Assembly: GCA_964472545.1 (NCBI GenBank) | Contig: CAYYNP010000013.1 | Span: 1 to 64,000, forward strand | From: CAYYNP01 sp964472545 | GTDB taxonomy: Bacteria > Planctomycetota > Planctomycetia > Pirellulales > Thermoguttaceae | Direction: 5' to 3' | Length of the DNA: 64,000 nucleotides | Part shown: piece by piece, positions 1-8,247 of the stretch | Numbering within the stretch: the first letter of the stretch is position 1 | Layout: every line of letters starts with the position of its first letter | Notes under the pieces: generated by a model | Databases searched by the model: none | Seen by the model: the letters and a program-made list of their open reading frames with translations, nothing else | What the model was told of the DNA's origin: nothing | Translations under genes and position numbers: made by a program

Positions 1-1097
1 TTGGTTTCGTGATACGACAGGCACCGCACGTCGGACCCGTCGGCCGCCATGTCGTAAAGCGTAAACGTGGGGCAGGTCCGCCCGCAACGCAAATAGCCGC
101 CGCGGCGCTCGCTGATAAACGCGATCCGCCCGCTGGGCATGAAACACGGATCGAAATCGTTGAACGTGCCGTCGGCCGTCATCCGCAGGCCGGACCCGTC
201 GGCCGAGACGGTAAAGACGTGATAGCACCGGCCGGGATCCCAGTGTCCTTCTCGGTGGTCGGTGTGATGGCGGTGGGTCGGGTCGCCGCGGCCTTCCACG
301 TAGGCGAAGGCGATTGTCCGCGCGTCGAACGAGACGTCGGGCGAGAGGAACGATCCGCCTTCGGTCGGCTCGCCGCGCTGGTTGCCTTGGCCGTCGAAAG
401 AGATCTTCCAGGTACGTTTCGGCCCGCCGCTGAGCGATTCTCCCTTCAAGCGACCGTTGGCGACCGTGGAATCGGCCAGCAGGTCGCGAATCTCCGGCTT
501 CTCGCCAAACGGGTCGGAGAGCACGAACAGCCCGCCGCCGGGACGTTGGGCCATGCCGTAATACTGGTCGCACATATGGCCGATCATGGCCAGGTGGCGT
601 TTGAGGATCAGTAATTCGTCGAAGTCCAAGAGCGGATTGACAAACGCGATTGCCCGGCGGACGCGGCAGACGTCGTTGAAGACGGCCCGGCGCCGTTCGG
701 CGTCGCTCACGTCGGTCGCATCGGCCACCGTTCGCAGCGCGGCCAACTTGTCGGTCAGGTTGGCCAACTTCGCGGCGTCGTCACCCTGGACCACTTGCTT
801 CAAGTCGGCCGCCAGCGCCTCGGTGCGCCGCAAGATCACGTCCAGCGGGTCGCGATCCGTATCGAGGATCAACGCTTCCTGCCGAAACGCCTGCGGCGCG
901 AACTGCTGGAATTGCCCGCGCCGGTTCAGGTCGTGTGAGAGGATGGCAAACTGCCGGTCTTCCTCCCCCTCCGGATACGCCGCACCGGGCGGCTTCGGGC
1001 CGATCCATTCCGAGGTCGCCCCAACGGCCGCGCCGACCAGCAAGAAAACGCCCAAGAACCACGCGCCGCATACACTCACGAAAGACCTGACGTACAT
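1..1097 (-). CDS. HzsA-like (hydrazine synthase alpha-related) exported protein, 3' part missing
   Basis: The gene runs off the left edge of the window; the first ~366 residues are visible. They begin with an export signal (MYVR, then a hydrophobic stretch ending VGAAVGA). A charged helical region follows, then the junction NPLLDFDELLILKR, which matches the equivalent VIFSHPALNFDEILINR region of the protein at 16482-20054. After that come beta-propeller-like repeats (SPDVSFDARTIAFAY, FMPSGRIAFISERRGG) typical of PD40/WD40-like blades. In this planctomycete family c-type haem motifs usually sit near the C-terminus, outside the window here. The start at 1097 follows GGAGAAGG at good spacing; in-frame ATGs at 1109 and 1127 are possible. 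Despite the family name, hydrazine synthesis should not be inferred: these paralogs are widespread in non-anammox planctomycetes and their role is unknown. Confidence 0.8.
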   Translation of the reverse strand, partial: MYVRSFVSVCGAWFLGVFLLVGAAVGATSEWIGPKPPGAAYPEGEEDRQFAILSHDLNRRGQFQQFAPQAFRQEALILDTDRDPLDVILRRTEALAADLKQVVQGDDAAKLANLTDKLAALRTVADATDVSDAERRRAVFNDVCRVRRAIAFVNPLLDFDELLILKRHLAMIGHMCDQYYGMAQRPGGGLFVLSDPFGEKPEIRDLLADSTVANGRLKGESLSGGPKRTWKISFDGQGNQRGEPTEGGSFLSPDVSFDARTIAFAYVEGRGDPTHRHHTDHREGHWDPGRCYHVFTVSADGSGLRMTADGTFNDFDPCFMPSGRIAFISERRGGYLRCGRTCPTFTLYDMAADGSDVRCLSYHET

Positions 1098-1230
1098 GAC
1101 CTTCTCCATCGTGGCATTAGAACTCATCACGCTCCGCAACCCGGCCGCACATCCCATGATAGCACGGCGCCCGCCTAACGGCCATCGCAGTTGTAGACCG
1201 CGTGAAGCGCGCCGCCCACATACCATCCCC

Positions 1231-1286
1231 GTCACCCCCTCACCCCGTCACCCCGTCACCCCGTCACCCTCTCACCCCCTCATCCC
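1231..1286. repeat. 8-bp tandem repeat, about seven units of GTCACCCC
   Basis: Seven consecutive 8-base units (GTCACCCC, CTCACCCC, GTCACCCC twice, GTCACCCT, CTCACCCC, CTCATCCC) lie between two minus-strand genes, ending 5 bases before the stop of the oxidoreductase gene. The unit is not a multiple of three and the repeat is intergenic. It is probably a slippage-prone microsatellite. Confidence 0.8.
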
Positions 1287-1291
1287 TCCCC

Positions 1292-2620
1292 CTACACGTC
1301 CTCCGGCTTCGGCAGCAGCCACGGCTTGCGATACTCCGGCCGTGTCAAGTACTGGTTGGCGTCCGCGTCGTCGACGAATTCGTACTTCTCGAAGTCGAAC
1401 CGCAGCGATCGCCCCGCCCGCCAGGCGGCGTTGCCGAGATGACAGAGCAGGCTCGACGGATGGCCGATCGTTTCCAGGTCGGCCACCGGCTTCTCGCGGG
1501 TTTGCATGCAGGAGAGGAAATTCTCGACGTGCGCGGCCGTGTTCTCGTACGTGCCTCGCTCCTCGCGGATCAGCTTGTCGCCGGGGCCATACGCCCGCCA
1601 GGAGTTGTTGCCGAAGACGACGTAACCCGCGTCGCCGTAGACGGCCGCCCCTTCGCTCTCGCCGAACATCGGATACGGCGTCCAGATCCGCATCTCGTAG
1701 GTCATCACCCGGCCGGCACCGAAGTCGTAGGTACACATCAGATTGTCGGGCCACTCCTGCATGTCGTCGAAGTAGCATTTGCCGCCGTGGGCGGAAACGG
1801 TTTGGACCGGCCCCAGCGGCGACTCTCCCTTTGCAGCCAGTGCCGTCTCGAAGGCCCAATGGGCCACGTCGAGCCGATGCACGCCGTCGTTGCCCAAGTC
1901 GCCGCAGCCGTAGTCGAAGAACCAGCGCCAATTCCCGTGAAACCGCCGAGGGTTGAACGGCCGCTTCGGCGCCGGGCCGAGCCAGAAGTCGTAGTCGACC
2001 CCGGTGGGCGGATCGGAGTCGGCCGGCCGGCCGATCGAACCTTGCTTGGCGCTTTCCCACGCCTTGGCAAACAGCGCGCGGCCGATGTGCCCTTCGCGGA
2101 TATAGTTCATCGCGTCTTGGAAGTGTTTGCCGCTGCGCGACTGCGTGCCGAGTTGCACGATGCGGCCGTACTTCTTCATCGCCGCGATCATCACCTGCCC
2201 TTCGATGATGTTGTGGCCGTCGGGTTTTTCCACGTAGACGTCCTTATTGGCCTGACAGGCCATGATTGTGGGGATCGCGTGCCAGTGCGTCGGCGTGCCG
2301 AGCATGATCGCGTCGACGGCCTTGTCGTCCAGCGCGTCGCGAAAGTCGACAATCACCTCGGGCTTGCGGCCGGTCATCCGTTCCACTTCGGCCGCCCGGG
2401 CGTTGCCGGCGCCCTGGTCGATGTCGACGACGTATTTCACGTCGACGTTCTTGCGGGAAGCGAACACCCGCAGGTTGCCGCCGCCGCGTCCGCGCACGCC
2501 GATCGCCGCCACGCTGATCCGGTCGTTGGCCGCCGTTTGGGCCTGAAGTCTCGGGGCCGCCAGGGCTGCGGCCGCCGCGGTGGCGCCCGCCGACTTGGTG
2601 AGGAAGGTTCGTCGATTCAT
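1292..2620 (-). CDS. Gfo/Idh/MocA family oxidoreductase, Tat-exported
   Basis: A 442-residue NAD(P)-dependent sugar or polyol oxidoreductase of the large planctomycete Gfo/Idh/MocA family. Residues 3-7 (RRTFL) with the following Ala-rich hydrophobic run form a twin-arginine signal, so the folded, cofactor-loaded enzyme is expected outside the cytoplasm. The Rossmann start is VAAIGVRGRGG, followed by GTPTHWHA and the family signature VEKPDGHN, in which the EKP lysine is catalytic or substrate-contacting. The C-terminal half has the usual alpha/beta domain ending in PEYRKPW. The start at 2620 has GGAG nine bases upstream; a longer reading to 2707 lacks support and would bury the Tat signal. It shares strand with the HzsA-like gene downstream. 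The substrate is unknown. Confidence 0.93.
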   Translation of the reverse strand: MNRRTFLTKSAGATAAAAALAAPRLQAQTAANDRISVAAIGVRGRGGGNLRVFASRKNVDVKYVVDIDQGAGNARAAEVERMTGRKPEVIVDFRDALDDKAVDAIMLGTPTHWHAIPTIMACQANKDVYVEKPDGHNIIEGQVMIAAMKKYGRIVQLGTQSRSGKHFQDAMNYIREGHIGRALFAKAWESAKQGSIGRPADSDPPTGVDYDFWLGPAPKRPFNPRRFHGNWRWFFDYGCGDLGNDGVHRLDVAHWAFETALAAKGESPLGPVQTVSAHGGKCYFDDMQEWPDNLMCTYDFGAGRVMTYEMRIWTPYPMFGESEGAAVYGDAGYVVFGNNSWRAYGPGDKLIREERGTYENTAAHVENFLSCMQTREKPVADLETIGHPSSLLCHLGNAAWRAGRSLRFDFEKYEFVDDADANQYLTRPEYRKPWLLPKPEDV

Positions 2621-2815
2621 CGTTATGGCTCCATTCTTGTTGAAGACAACACGAACGCGACGCTGTCCGCTTCGCGTCGTTGTAGACGGAATCGCACGCC
2701 GATGCAACCAATCGCGATGTGTTTCGATTGACCGACCCGACGCGGGAGGCTATACCATCGGTTGGCGTTTTCCAAAGGCAAGCGGCAACAACCGAAATCA
2801 GACAAGGGACTTTCG

Positions 2816-4354
2816 ATGCGCGATGTACGTGGCATGCGGGCCGTGTTGGCCTGTGGACTGTTGGGATTGGGATCCGTGCTCTCATCGGCGGCGTCGGCTG
2901 CGGAGCCCGCGTTCTCGCGGCTTTGGGGCGAGAACGGCGAGGCGTGGGACGCCGCCGGACGGCTGACGGACTTTTCTTACGCCGGCTATCACCGAGGGGA
3001 GCGGCCGTTGCCCGAGCGGCCGGCCGATGTGAGCGTCAAGGACTTCGGCGCCGTTGGCGACGGCCAGACCGACGACACCGCCGCGCTGCAGCGGGCCCTG
3101 CGCGAAGCCCGGGGCAAAGTGATCGCCCTGCCGGCCGGGCGCTACGTGGTCACCGACATCCTCGAAATCCGCGACTCCGGCACGGTGCTGCGCGGCGCCG
3201 GGCCCCAGCAGACCGTGATCTACATGCCCACGCCGTTGGAGAAGATCCGCTCGAACATGGGCGCCACCACCGGCGGCCGGCCCACGTCGAACTACTCGTG
3301 GTCTGGTGGGATCGTCTGGGCCAAGGGCGGCTTCAGCGGCGGCCGGCTGTCGGACGTGACGGCGCCGGCGCGGCGCGGTGAAACGACGCTTTCCGTCGAA
3401 AGCCCGAAGCGGTTTCAGGTTGGCGACGACGTGCGATTGGTCTTGCGCGACGACGAACGCCGCAGCCTCACACATCATCTCTACGCCGGCGACCCGGGCG
3501 ATTTCAGCAATCTCCGCAGCGTTCAGCCAAACTGGACTGCCCGCGTTGCGGCGGTCGATCGACAGGAGAAACGCGTTACACTCGACCGTCCGCTACGGAC
3601 CGACGTTCGCCTCGAATGGAACCCGACGCTCTACGCGGCCGGCGGCACGGTCGAGGAGATCGGCATCGAACACCTGGCGTTCGAGTTTCCGGTCAAACCC
3701 TACAAAGGCCACTTCACCGAACTCGGCTACAACGCGATCGCCTACAGCGGCGTCCGCAACGGTTGGATCCGCAACGTCGAAATCCGCCACGCCGACAGCG
3801 GCATCTTCCTCGGCGGAGCCAACAACACGGTGACCGGTGTCGTGTTGCTTTCCGATCGCAAGCGCGACCGCGGCCGCAACGCCACCGGGCATCACGGCAT
3901 CACGCTCGGTGGCACCGACCAACTGCTGGCCGACTTCGACTTCCGCACCAAGTTCATCCACGACGTCACGGTCAGCCACGGCTCGGCCGGCAACGTCGCC
4001 CACAACGGCCGCGGCGAGGATCTCACCTTCGACCACCACAAGTACGCCAACCACGCCAACCTCTTCACCAACATCGACGCCGGCACCGGCACCAACATCT
4101 TCCTCTCCGGCGGCGGCGCCAAACTCGGGCGGCATTGCGGGGCGTGGACCACGTGGTGGAACGTGCGTACCGAGCGCCCCGTCAGCTTCCCCGCCGGCTG
4201 GGCCACCGAGGCGATCAACATCGTCGGCGTGCGATCGGCCGGCGAGTCGGTCACCGGAACCGAAACGCGTTGGTTCGAGGTAATCCAGCCGGAACAGCTC
4301 AACCCGGATGATTTGTACGAAGCACAATTGAAGCGGCGGCTGTCCCCGGGCTAG
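2816..4354 (+). CDS. Pectate-lyase-superfamily right-handed beta-helix protein, secreted
   Basis: About 512 residues. A signal peptide occupies residues 1-29 (hydrophobic LACGLLGLGSVLSSAASA). At about 72-95 it has VSVKDFGAVGDGQTDDTAA, the classic opening of pectate lyase superfamily / GH28-type beta-helices (PF12708). The remainder carries short beta-helix coils (for example GIEHLAFEFP, VEIRHADSGIFLGG, NNTVTGVVL) consistent with a parallel beta-helix. Catalytic residues cannot be assigned with confidence, so it may be a lyase, a hydrolase or an epimerase acting on acidic polysaccharide. The start at 2816 is chosen because AAGGGA lies about 8 bases upstream and the signal peptide follows directly; an in-frame ATG at 2834 is an alternative. 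It is transcribed divergently from the oxidoreductase at 1292-2620. Confidence 0.85.
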   Translation: MRDVRGMRAVLACGLLGLGSVLSSAASAAEPAFSRLWGENGEAWDAAGRLTDFSYAGYHRGERPLPERPADVSVKDFGAVGDGQTDDTAALQRALREARGKVIALPAGRYVVTDILEIRDSGTVLRGAGPQQTVIYMPTPLEKIRSNMGATTGGRPTSNYSWSGGIVWAKGGFSGGRLSDVTAPARRGETTLSVESPKRFQVGDDVRLVLRDDERRSLTHHLYAGDPGDFSNLRSVQPNWTARVAAVDRQEKRVTLDRPLRTDVRLEWNPTLYAAGGTVEEIGIEHLAFEFPVKPYKGHFTELGYNAIAYSGVRNGWIRNVEIRHADSGIFLGGANNTVTGVVLLSDRKRDRGRNATGHHGITLGGTDQLLADFDFRTKFIHDVTVSHGSAGNVAHNGRGEDLTFDHHKYANHANLFTNIDAGTGTNIFLSGGGAKLGRHCGAWTTWWNVRTERPVSFPAGWATEAINIVGVRSAGESVTGTETRWFEVIQPEQLNPDDLYEAQLKRRLSPG

Positions 4355-4366
4355 CGATCGTCGAGA

Positions 4367-4386
4367 CTGGATTCGTGAGAATCCAG
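4367..4386 (+). terminator. Perfect 8-bp hairpin 13 bases after the beta-helix gene
   Basis: CTGGATTC, loop GTGA, GAATCCAG form a perfect stem-loop just downstream of the stop at 4354. There is no U-run after it, so it could be a factor-independent-like stop, a mRNA 3' stabiliser, or a chance palindrome. Confidence 0.35.
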
Positions 4387-4413
4387 CAGCACACTGGGGA
4401 GCGAGAAGCTACC

Positions 4414-4569
4414 ATGAAGGTTGTTGACTTCGTGGGCGAACACTCGGCCGCCAGCATTGAGGATATCGAGAGCATCCTGCTGCGGACGTACGCCGGGTGG
4501 CACCGGTTCTTGAACCGGTGGGACGAAGTCCCGGGAGGTTGTGTTCCACGTGGGGAATCTTCACAATAA
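4414..4569 (+). CDS. Doubtful 51-residue ORF running into a palindromic repeat
   Basis: ATG at 4414 follows a purine-rich GGGAGCGAGAAG. The first ~28 residues (MKVVDFVGEHSAASIED and on) look protein-like. The next part (GWHRFLNRW) is encoded by the palindromic arm at 4495-4520, so the original C-terminus, if there was one, has been replaced by the inserted element. I do not recognise a family. It may be a broken small gene or not coding at all. Confidence 0.2.
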   Translation: MKVVDFVGEHSAASIEDIESILLRTYAGWHRFLNRWDEVPGGCVPRGESSQ

Positions 4570-4747
4570 TCGCATCTCAACGCGCCGGCAGATCATCGAT
4601 TGGCACAACGGCCGACGGAACGGAAGTGGAGTTCCGTTCGATGGTATCCGTGGCGCCGAACCGTGAGAGTGCCGATCCACTGGCCAGGATGACCGTCCAC
4701 GACCTCCCGTGGCTGCCGCCACACCGGTTCAAGAACCGGTGCCACCC
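4495..4747. repeat. 253-bp element bounded by perfect 26-bp inverted repeats (MITE-like)
   Basis: The left arm 4495-4520 (GGGTGGCACCGGTTCTTGAA and on) and the right arm 4722-4747 are exact reverse complements over 26 bases. Each arm is itself a hairpin: ACCGGTTC and GAACCGGT around a 2-base loop. The ~200 bases between the arms show no convincing gene. The architecture fits a non-autonomous miniature element or a REP-like paired palindrome. I saw no target-site duplication. Confidence 0.7.
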
Positions 4748-4775
4748 GCGTCCAGACGCAACTTGACGCTGCTTT

Positions 4776-4793
4776 GGTGCGTCCAGACGCACC
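4776..4793. repeat. Hairpin GGTGCGTC-CA-GACGCACC
   Basis: A perfect 8-bp stem with a 2-base loop, 19 bases before the hydrolase start at 4813. A shorter relative (GCGTC-CA-GACGC) lies at 4748-4759. The same stem / 2-base loop style recurs in other palindromes of this window. It might affect leader RNA folding of the downstream gene. Confidence 0.5.
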
Positions 4794-4812
4794 CTACGAG
4801 AGGAGCCATGTC

Positions 4813-6978
4813 ATGCGAAGACTCGGCTTGCAGACCGCGTTGCTGTTGTCGACGGTGACCGTCGTTGGGCTGAGGACGGCCGCGCGGGCATCGGCACGCG
4901 AGGTGGAACTGGCCGCTTCGGCAACGAGCGTCGGGCAGTACGAGAAGATCGAATTCCAAGTCCGCCTCGACGCCGAGTACGACAACCCGTTCGATCCGGA
5001 TGAAGTCGATCTCTCGTTGCAACTGACCGCGCCGTCGGGGCGGGTCGTTACGCTGCCGGCCTTCTTCTGCCAGGAGTATCAGCGGCGGCGCGTCGACGGC
5101 GGGCGTGGACGGACTGATTGGTGGCATCCGACCGGCGTGGGCACGTGGAAGGTACGCTTCGCGCCGCGGGAAGTCGGCGAGTATTCGGCCACTGCGCGGC
5201 TTATCGATCGAGACGGCACGGCCGAAAGCAACACGGTGCGATTTCGTTGTGTGCCCTCGCAGGAAAAGGGCTTCGTACGCATCGGCCGCGACGACCCGCG
5301 GTTCTTCGTGTTCGACGACGGCACGCCGTTCTTCCCCATCGGGCAGAACGTGGCGTTCGTGGGCCAGACGCAGTACGTCGATCTGGCCAAGGCCGACGAG
5401 ATCTTCGCCAAGATGGCCGCGGGCGGGGCCAACTTCGCCCGGGTGTGGACCTGCTGCAAGGACTGGGCGATGGCGATCGAGGCCCGCAAGAGCGCGTGGG
5501 GGCGGTCGTGGCATTGGAATCCGCCGATTGTGCCGATACCGGGAAGTGAAGGCGCCGCCACCGCGCGGAAATGCCTGAAGATCGAAGGCCCCCAGGGCAC
5601 CACGGTCCGTGTCGAGCCGTCGCACGCGGTGGCGTTGCGGCCGGATACGGGCTACGTAATCTCCGGACGGATCAAGACCGACGGCAAGGCCGTTTTGGCG
5701 GTGGAAGTGGGCGGCGAGACGTTCGGGCCGCTGACCGCGGAAGAAGGCGGCTGGACCACGTTCCGCCGTAGCTTCACCACCGGGCCGAACGAGCTTTGGC
5801 TGGGACGCACCAACCTGCGGCTGGCAACCGGCGGCACCGTCTGGCTCGACGGACTCTCGCTGAAAGAAGTCGACGGCGGGGCCGAGTTGCTCTGGGAGGC
5901 CGACGTCAACCGGCCGCGGCGGGGCGTCTACAACCCGGTCGATTGCTTTATGCTCGATCGGCTCGTCGAGTCGGCCGAAGGTCACGGCATCTACCTGATG
6001 CTCTGCCTGATTACGCGCGATCTCTACATGGACGCGCTGGCCGACGACTCGAGCGCCGAGTACGCCGAGGCGATCGCCGACGCGAAGAAGCTGATGCGCT
6101 ACGCCGTGGCACGATGGGGTTATTCTACCAACGTGGCTGCATGGGAGTTTTTTAACGAGATCGATCCCAACCGGCCTACCGACCGCTTCTACACAGAACT
6201 GGGCGAATACCTCGACGCGATCGACCCGTATCGCCACCTGCGGACCACCAGCACCTGGCACCCCTCGGCGAAGGACTGCCGGCACGCGAAGCTCGATGTC
6301 GGCCAGGTGCATCACTACATGCGTCCGGTGGACGAAGCGTCGGGCCGCGACGAGGTGGCCGTGGTGATCGACCGCACGCAATTCCTTCGCCGCCACGCCC
6401 CGGACAAGCCCGTGCTGATCGGCGAGTTCGGTCTGGCCACCGATCGTTGGGGACTGAGCGACCAGATGCAGCGCGACGTCGGGCTTTCACACTTTCGCCG
6501 CTCGCTCTGGGCGTCGTCCTTCTCGGGCAACTCCGGCACGGCGATGTTCTGGTGGTGGGACCAACTCGACCGCCAGGACGCCTATCCACATTACGGCCCG
6601 CTGGCGAAGTTCCTCGAGGGGGTTTCCTTCGCGGGCATGCAAACGACGACCGCCACCGTGCCGGGCAGCCCGGTCCGTGTGTTGGGATATCAGAGCGACG
6701 ATCGGGCGTACCTCTGGCTCTCGAATCCCACAGCGGCGTGGCATCGGGTGGTTGTCGAGCAGAGGAAGCCAGCGGAGATCCGCGACGCGACGCTCGAAGT
6801 GCGGAGGCTGACGCCCGGCGTGTATCGCGTTCACTGGTGGGACACACATCAAGGCAAGCCCGCCGCCGAATTGGCGACCGTTGCCACGTCTGGGCAGGTG
6901 TTGCGTGTTGCCGTCCCGCCGTTTCGCGATGATCTGGCGTGTAAGATCATCCCGGGAGGCGGTGAACCACTACCATAG
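4813..6978 (+). CDS. Secreted clan GH-A glycoside hydrolase with DUF5060-like N-terminus and embedded carbohydrate-binding-like domain
   Basis: About 721 residues. A signal peptide occupies ~1-30. A DUF5060-like beta-sandwich (~30-140) contains GVGTWKVRF and VGEYSATARL. A TIM barrel begins at FFPIGQNVAFVGQT (~175) and is interrupted at ~240-370 by a CBM4/9-like sandwich (GYVISGRIKTDG, GTVWLDGLSL). The clan GH-A catalytic pair is visible: acid/base Glu449 in AWEFFNEID and nucleophile Glu538 in LIGEFGLATD. A small C-terminal beta domain follows. The start at 4813 has GAGAGGAG 7 bases upstream. The reaction is probably hydrolysis of a beta-linked polysaccharide (cellulase- or mannanase-like), but the substrate cannot be read from sequence. 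The gene is flanked by palindromic elements on both sides and appears monocistronic. Confidence 0.88.
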   Translation: MRRLGLQTALLLSTVTVVGLRTAARASAREVELAASATSVGQYEKIEFQVRLDAEYDNPFDPDEVDLSLQLTAPSGRVVTLPAFFCQEYQRRRVDGGRGRTDWWHPTGVGTWKVRFAPREVGEYSATARLIDRDGTAESNTVRFRCVPSQEKGFVRIGRDDPRFFVFDDGTPFFPIGQNVAFVGQTQYVDLAKADEIFAKMAAGGANFARVWTCCKDWAMAIEARKSAWGRSWHWNPPIVPIPGSEGAATARKCLKIEGPQGTTVRVEPSHAVALRPDTGYVISGRIKTDGKAVLAVEVGGETFGPLTAEEGGWTTFRRSFTTGPNELWLGRTNLRLATGGTVWLDGLSLKEVDGGAELLWEADVNRPRRGVYNPVDCFMLDRLVESAEGHGIYLMLCLITRDLYMDALADDSSAEYAEAIADAKKLMRYAVARWGYSTNVAAWEFFNEIDPNRPTDRFYTELGEYLDAIDPYRHLRTTSTWHPSAKDCRHAKLDVGQVHHYMRPVDEASGRDEVAVVIDRTQFLRRHAPDKPVLIGEFGLATDRWGLSDQMQRDVGLSHFRRSLWASSFSGNSGTAMFWWWDQLDRQDAYPHYGPLAKFLEGVSFAGMQTTTATVPGSPVRVLGYQSDDRAYLWLSNPTAAWHRVVVEQRKPAEIRDATLEVRRLTPGVYRVHWWDTHQGKPAAELATVATSGQVLRVAVPPFRDDLACKIIPGGGEPLP

Positions 6979-6982
6979 ACGT

Positions 6983-7074
6983 TAGCCGCGGGCGGAAGCC
7001 CACGGAGGGTTGCACTGCGGTCGACGCGAGGATTACGAGAGCGCGAGCCGTCCGTGGGCTTCCGCCCTCGGCTA
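6983..7074. repeat. 92-bp inverted-repeat element with 24-bp arms
   Basis: 6983-7006 (TAGCCGCGGGCGGAAGCCCA and on) pairs with 7051-7074 with one mismatch in 24. It starts 4 bases after the hydrolase stop at 6978, so besides being a MITE/REP-like repeat it could act as that gene's transcription end structure. The intervening 44 bases are not coding. Confidence 0.65.
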
Positions 7075-7236
7075 CTTCTGGAAAAACGCCTTTCGTAGCC
7101 CCCCAACTTCACGCACCGAAGGCGTTGCGGGCCGTCGGCCCCAGACGGCGCTTGATATTGCCCGATCATTCGGCGAGAATCTAGCTTGTACGGACGGGGC
7201 GGTGGTCGATTCACAGACTTTCGGAGGGAGAGAGAC

Positions 7237-8139
7237 ATGAGCGGTCGTTTGAGTGTTTTCCTGGGCGTGATCGTCGCGGTGGCGCTGATGCCATGGGTGC
7301 AAGGGTGTTCTTCGGGGACGAGCACGACGGAGTCGACCACTTCCGAAGCGACGACCCAGAAGGGCCCGGAAGCCGATCCTAAGGCCCCTGCCGCGTCGCT
7401 CGAGCGAACTTCGCTCGATCTGGGCGACGGGGTGACGATGGAGTTCGTGCTGATCCCGGCCGGCGAGTTTGCGATGGGTTCGCCGGAGGACGAACTCGAC
7501 CGCGAACCGGACGAGGGGCCGGCCCGCCAGGTGACGATCACCAGGCCGTACTACCTGGGCGTTTACGAAGTGACCCAGGCTCAATACGAGAAGGTGACCG
7601 GCACGAACCCGGCCGCCAGGAAGGTGCCGGCATGTCCGGTGGAGAACGTCAGTTGGGACGACGCCGTGGCGTTTTGCGAAAAACTCTCGGCCGACTCGGG
7701 CCGCACCGTGCGTTTGCCGACGGAAGCCGAGTGGGAATACGCCTGTCGGGCGGGTACGACGACGCCGTTCGCGTTTGGCGAGACGCTCTCTTCGGAAACC
7801 GACGCCAACTTCGACGGCGCATCGACCACCTACGCCGACGGCGCGAAGGGACCGTACCTCGAGCAGACGGCTCCCGTCGGATCGTACGCCGCCAATGCTT
7901 GGGGGCTGTACGACATGCACGGCAACGTCTGGGAGTGGGTCCAGGATTGGTACAACGAGGTCTACTACACCGACGCGCCGGCGGAAGATCCGCCGGGCCC
8001 GCCCAGCGGCGCCGACCGCGTGGTCCGCGGCGGCAGTTTCACCTACCCACCGGTCTGCTGCCGTACGGCCGATCGCCTGGCGTACGAGCCGGAGGCGGCC
8101 CGCCGAGATCGCGGTTTCCGCGTAGTGCTCGAAGAGTAG
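7237..8139 (+). CDS. SUMF1 / formylglycine-generating-enzyme-like lipoprotein
   Basis: 300 residues. The hydrophobic N-terminus ends in WVQGC with the putative lipid-carrying Cys24, so export and membrane anchoring are likely. The SUMF1 domain (PF03781) spans about 65-298: MEFVLIPAGEFAMGSP, YYLGVYEVTQAQYE, PVENVSWDDAVAFC, LPTEAEWEYACRAG, NVWEWVQDW and RVVRGGSF near the end. True formylglycine-generating enzymes have a C-x4-C pair after the GGS motif. Here the aligned segment reads SFTYPPVCC, so the second Cys position is kept but the first is Tyr. It may therefore not activate sulfatases and may be one of the many SUMF1-fold proteins of other function. GGAGGGAG precedes the start. It converges on a sulfatase gene at 8248. 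Confidence 0.9.
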   Translation: MSGRLSVFLGVIVAVALMPWVQGCSSGTSTTESTTSEATTQKGPEADPKAPAASLERTSLDLGDGVTMEFVLIPAGEFAMGSPEDELDREPDEGPARQVTITRPYYLGVYEVTQAQYEKVTGTNPAARKVPACPVENVSWDDAVAFCEKLSADSGRTVRLPTEAEWEYACRAGTTTPFAFGETLSSETDANFDGASTTYADGAKGPYLEQTAPVGSYAANAWGLYDMHGNVWEWVQDWYNEVYYTDAPAEDPPGPPSGADRVVRGGSFTYPPVCCRTADRLAYEPEAARRDRGFRVVLEE

Positions 8140-8140
8140 C

Positions 8141-8241
8141 CATCTCTCCGCGAGATGTCACTTCGTCTCGCGAGCGAGACGACCACTATCCGCAAGTCTC
8201 CGATCATCTCGCGAGACGACCACCATCCGCAAGTTCTCCGA
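8141..8241. repeat. Cluster of hairpins and a ~30-bp direct repeat between convergent genes
   Basis: Hairpin CATCTC-TCCGC-GAGATG is at 8141-8157, and hairpin CGTCTCGC-GA-GCGAGACG at 8164-8181. A direct repeat follows at 8175-8203 and 8212-8241 (CGAGACGACCAC...CGCAAG...CTCCGA, one substitution and one indel). The cluster fills the whole 108-bp gap between the SUMF1 stop and the sulfatase stop, so it may serve as a bidirectional terminator. The CTCGC core resembles the element at 34311-34390. Confidence 0.6.
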
Positions 8242-8247
8242 CCAAGC

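Noticed and set aside
9..614. 201-codon plus-strand open frame at the window start
   Set aside because: Antisense to the HzsA-like partial gene, which shows an export signal and propeller repeats on the minus strand.
1202..2731. 509-codon plus-strand open frame
   Set aside because: Antisense to the Gfo/Idh/MocA gene, whose Tat signal, Rossmann fold and EKP motif are unmistakable.
4729..6396. 555-codon minus-strand open frame
   Set aside because: Antisense to the GH-A hydrolase with its catalytic Glu motifs; no protein features.
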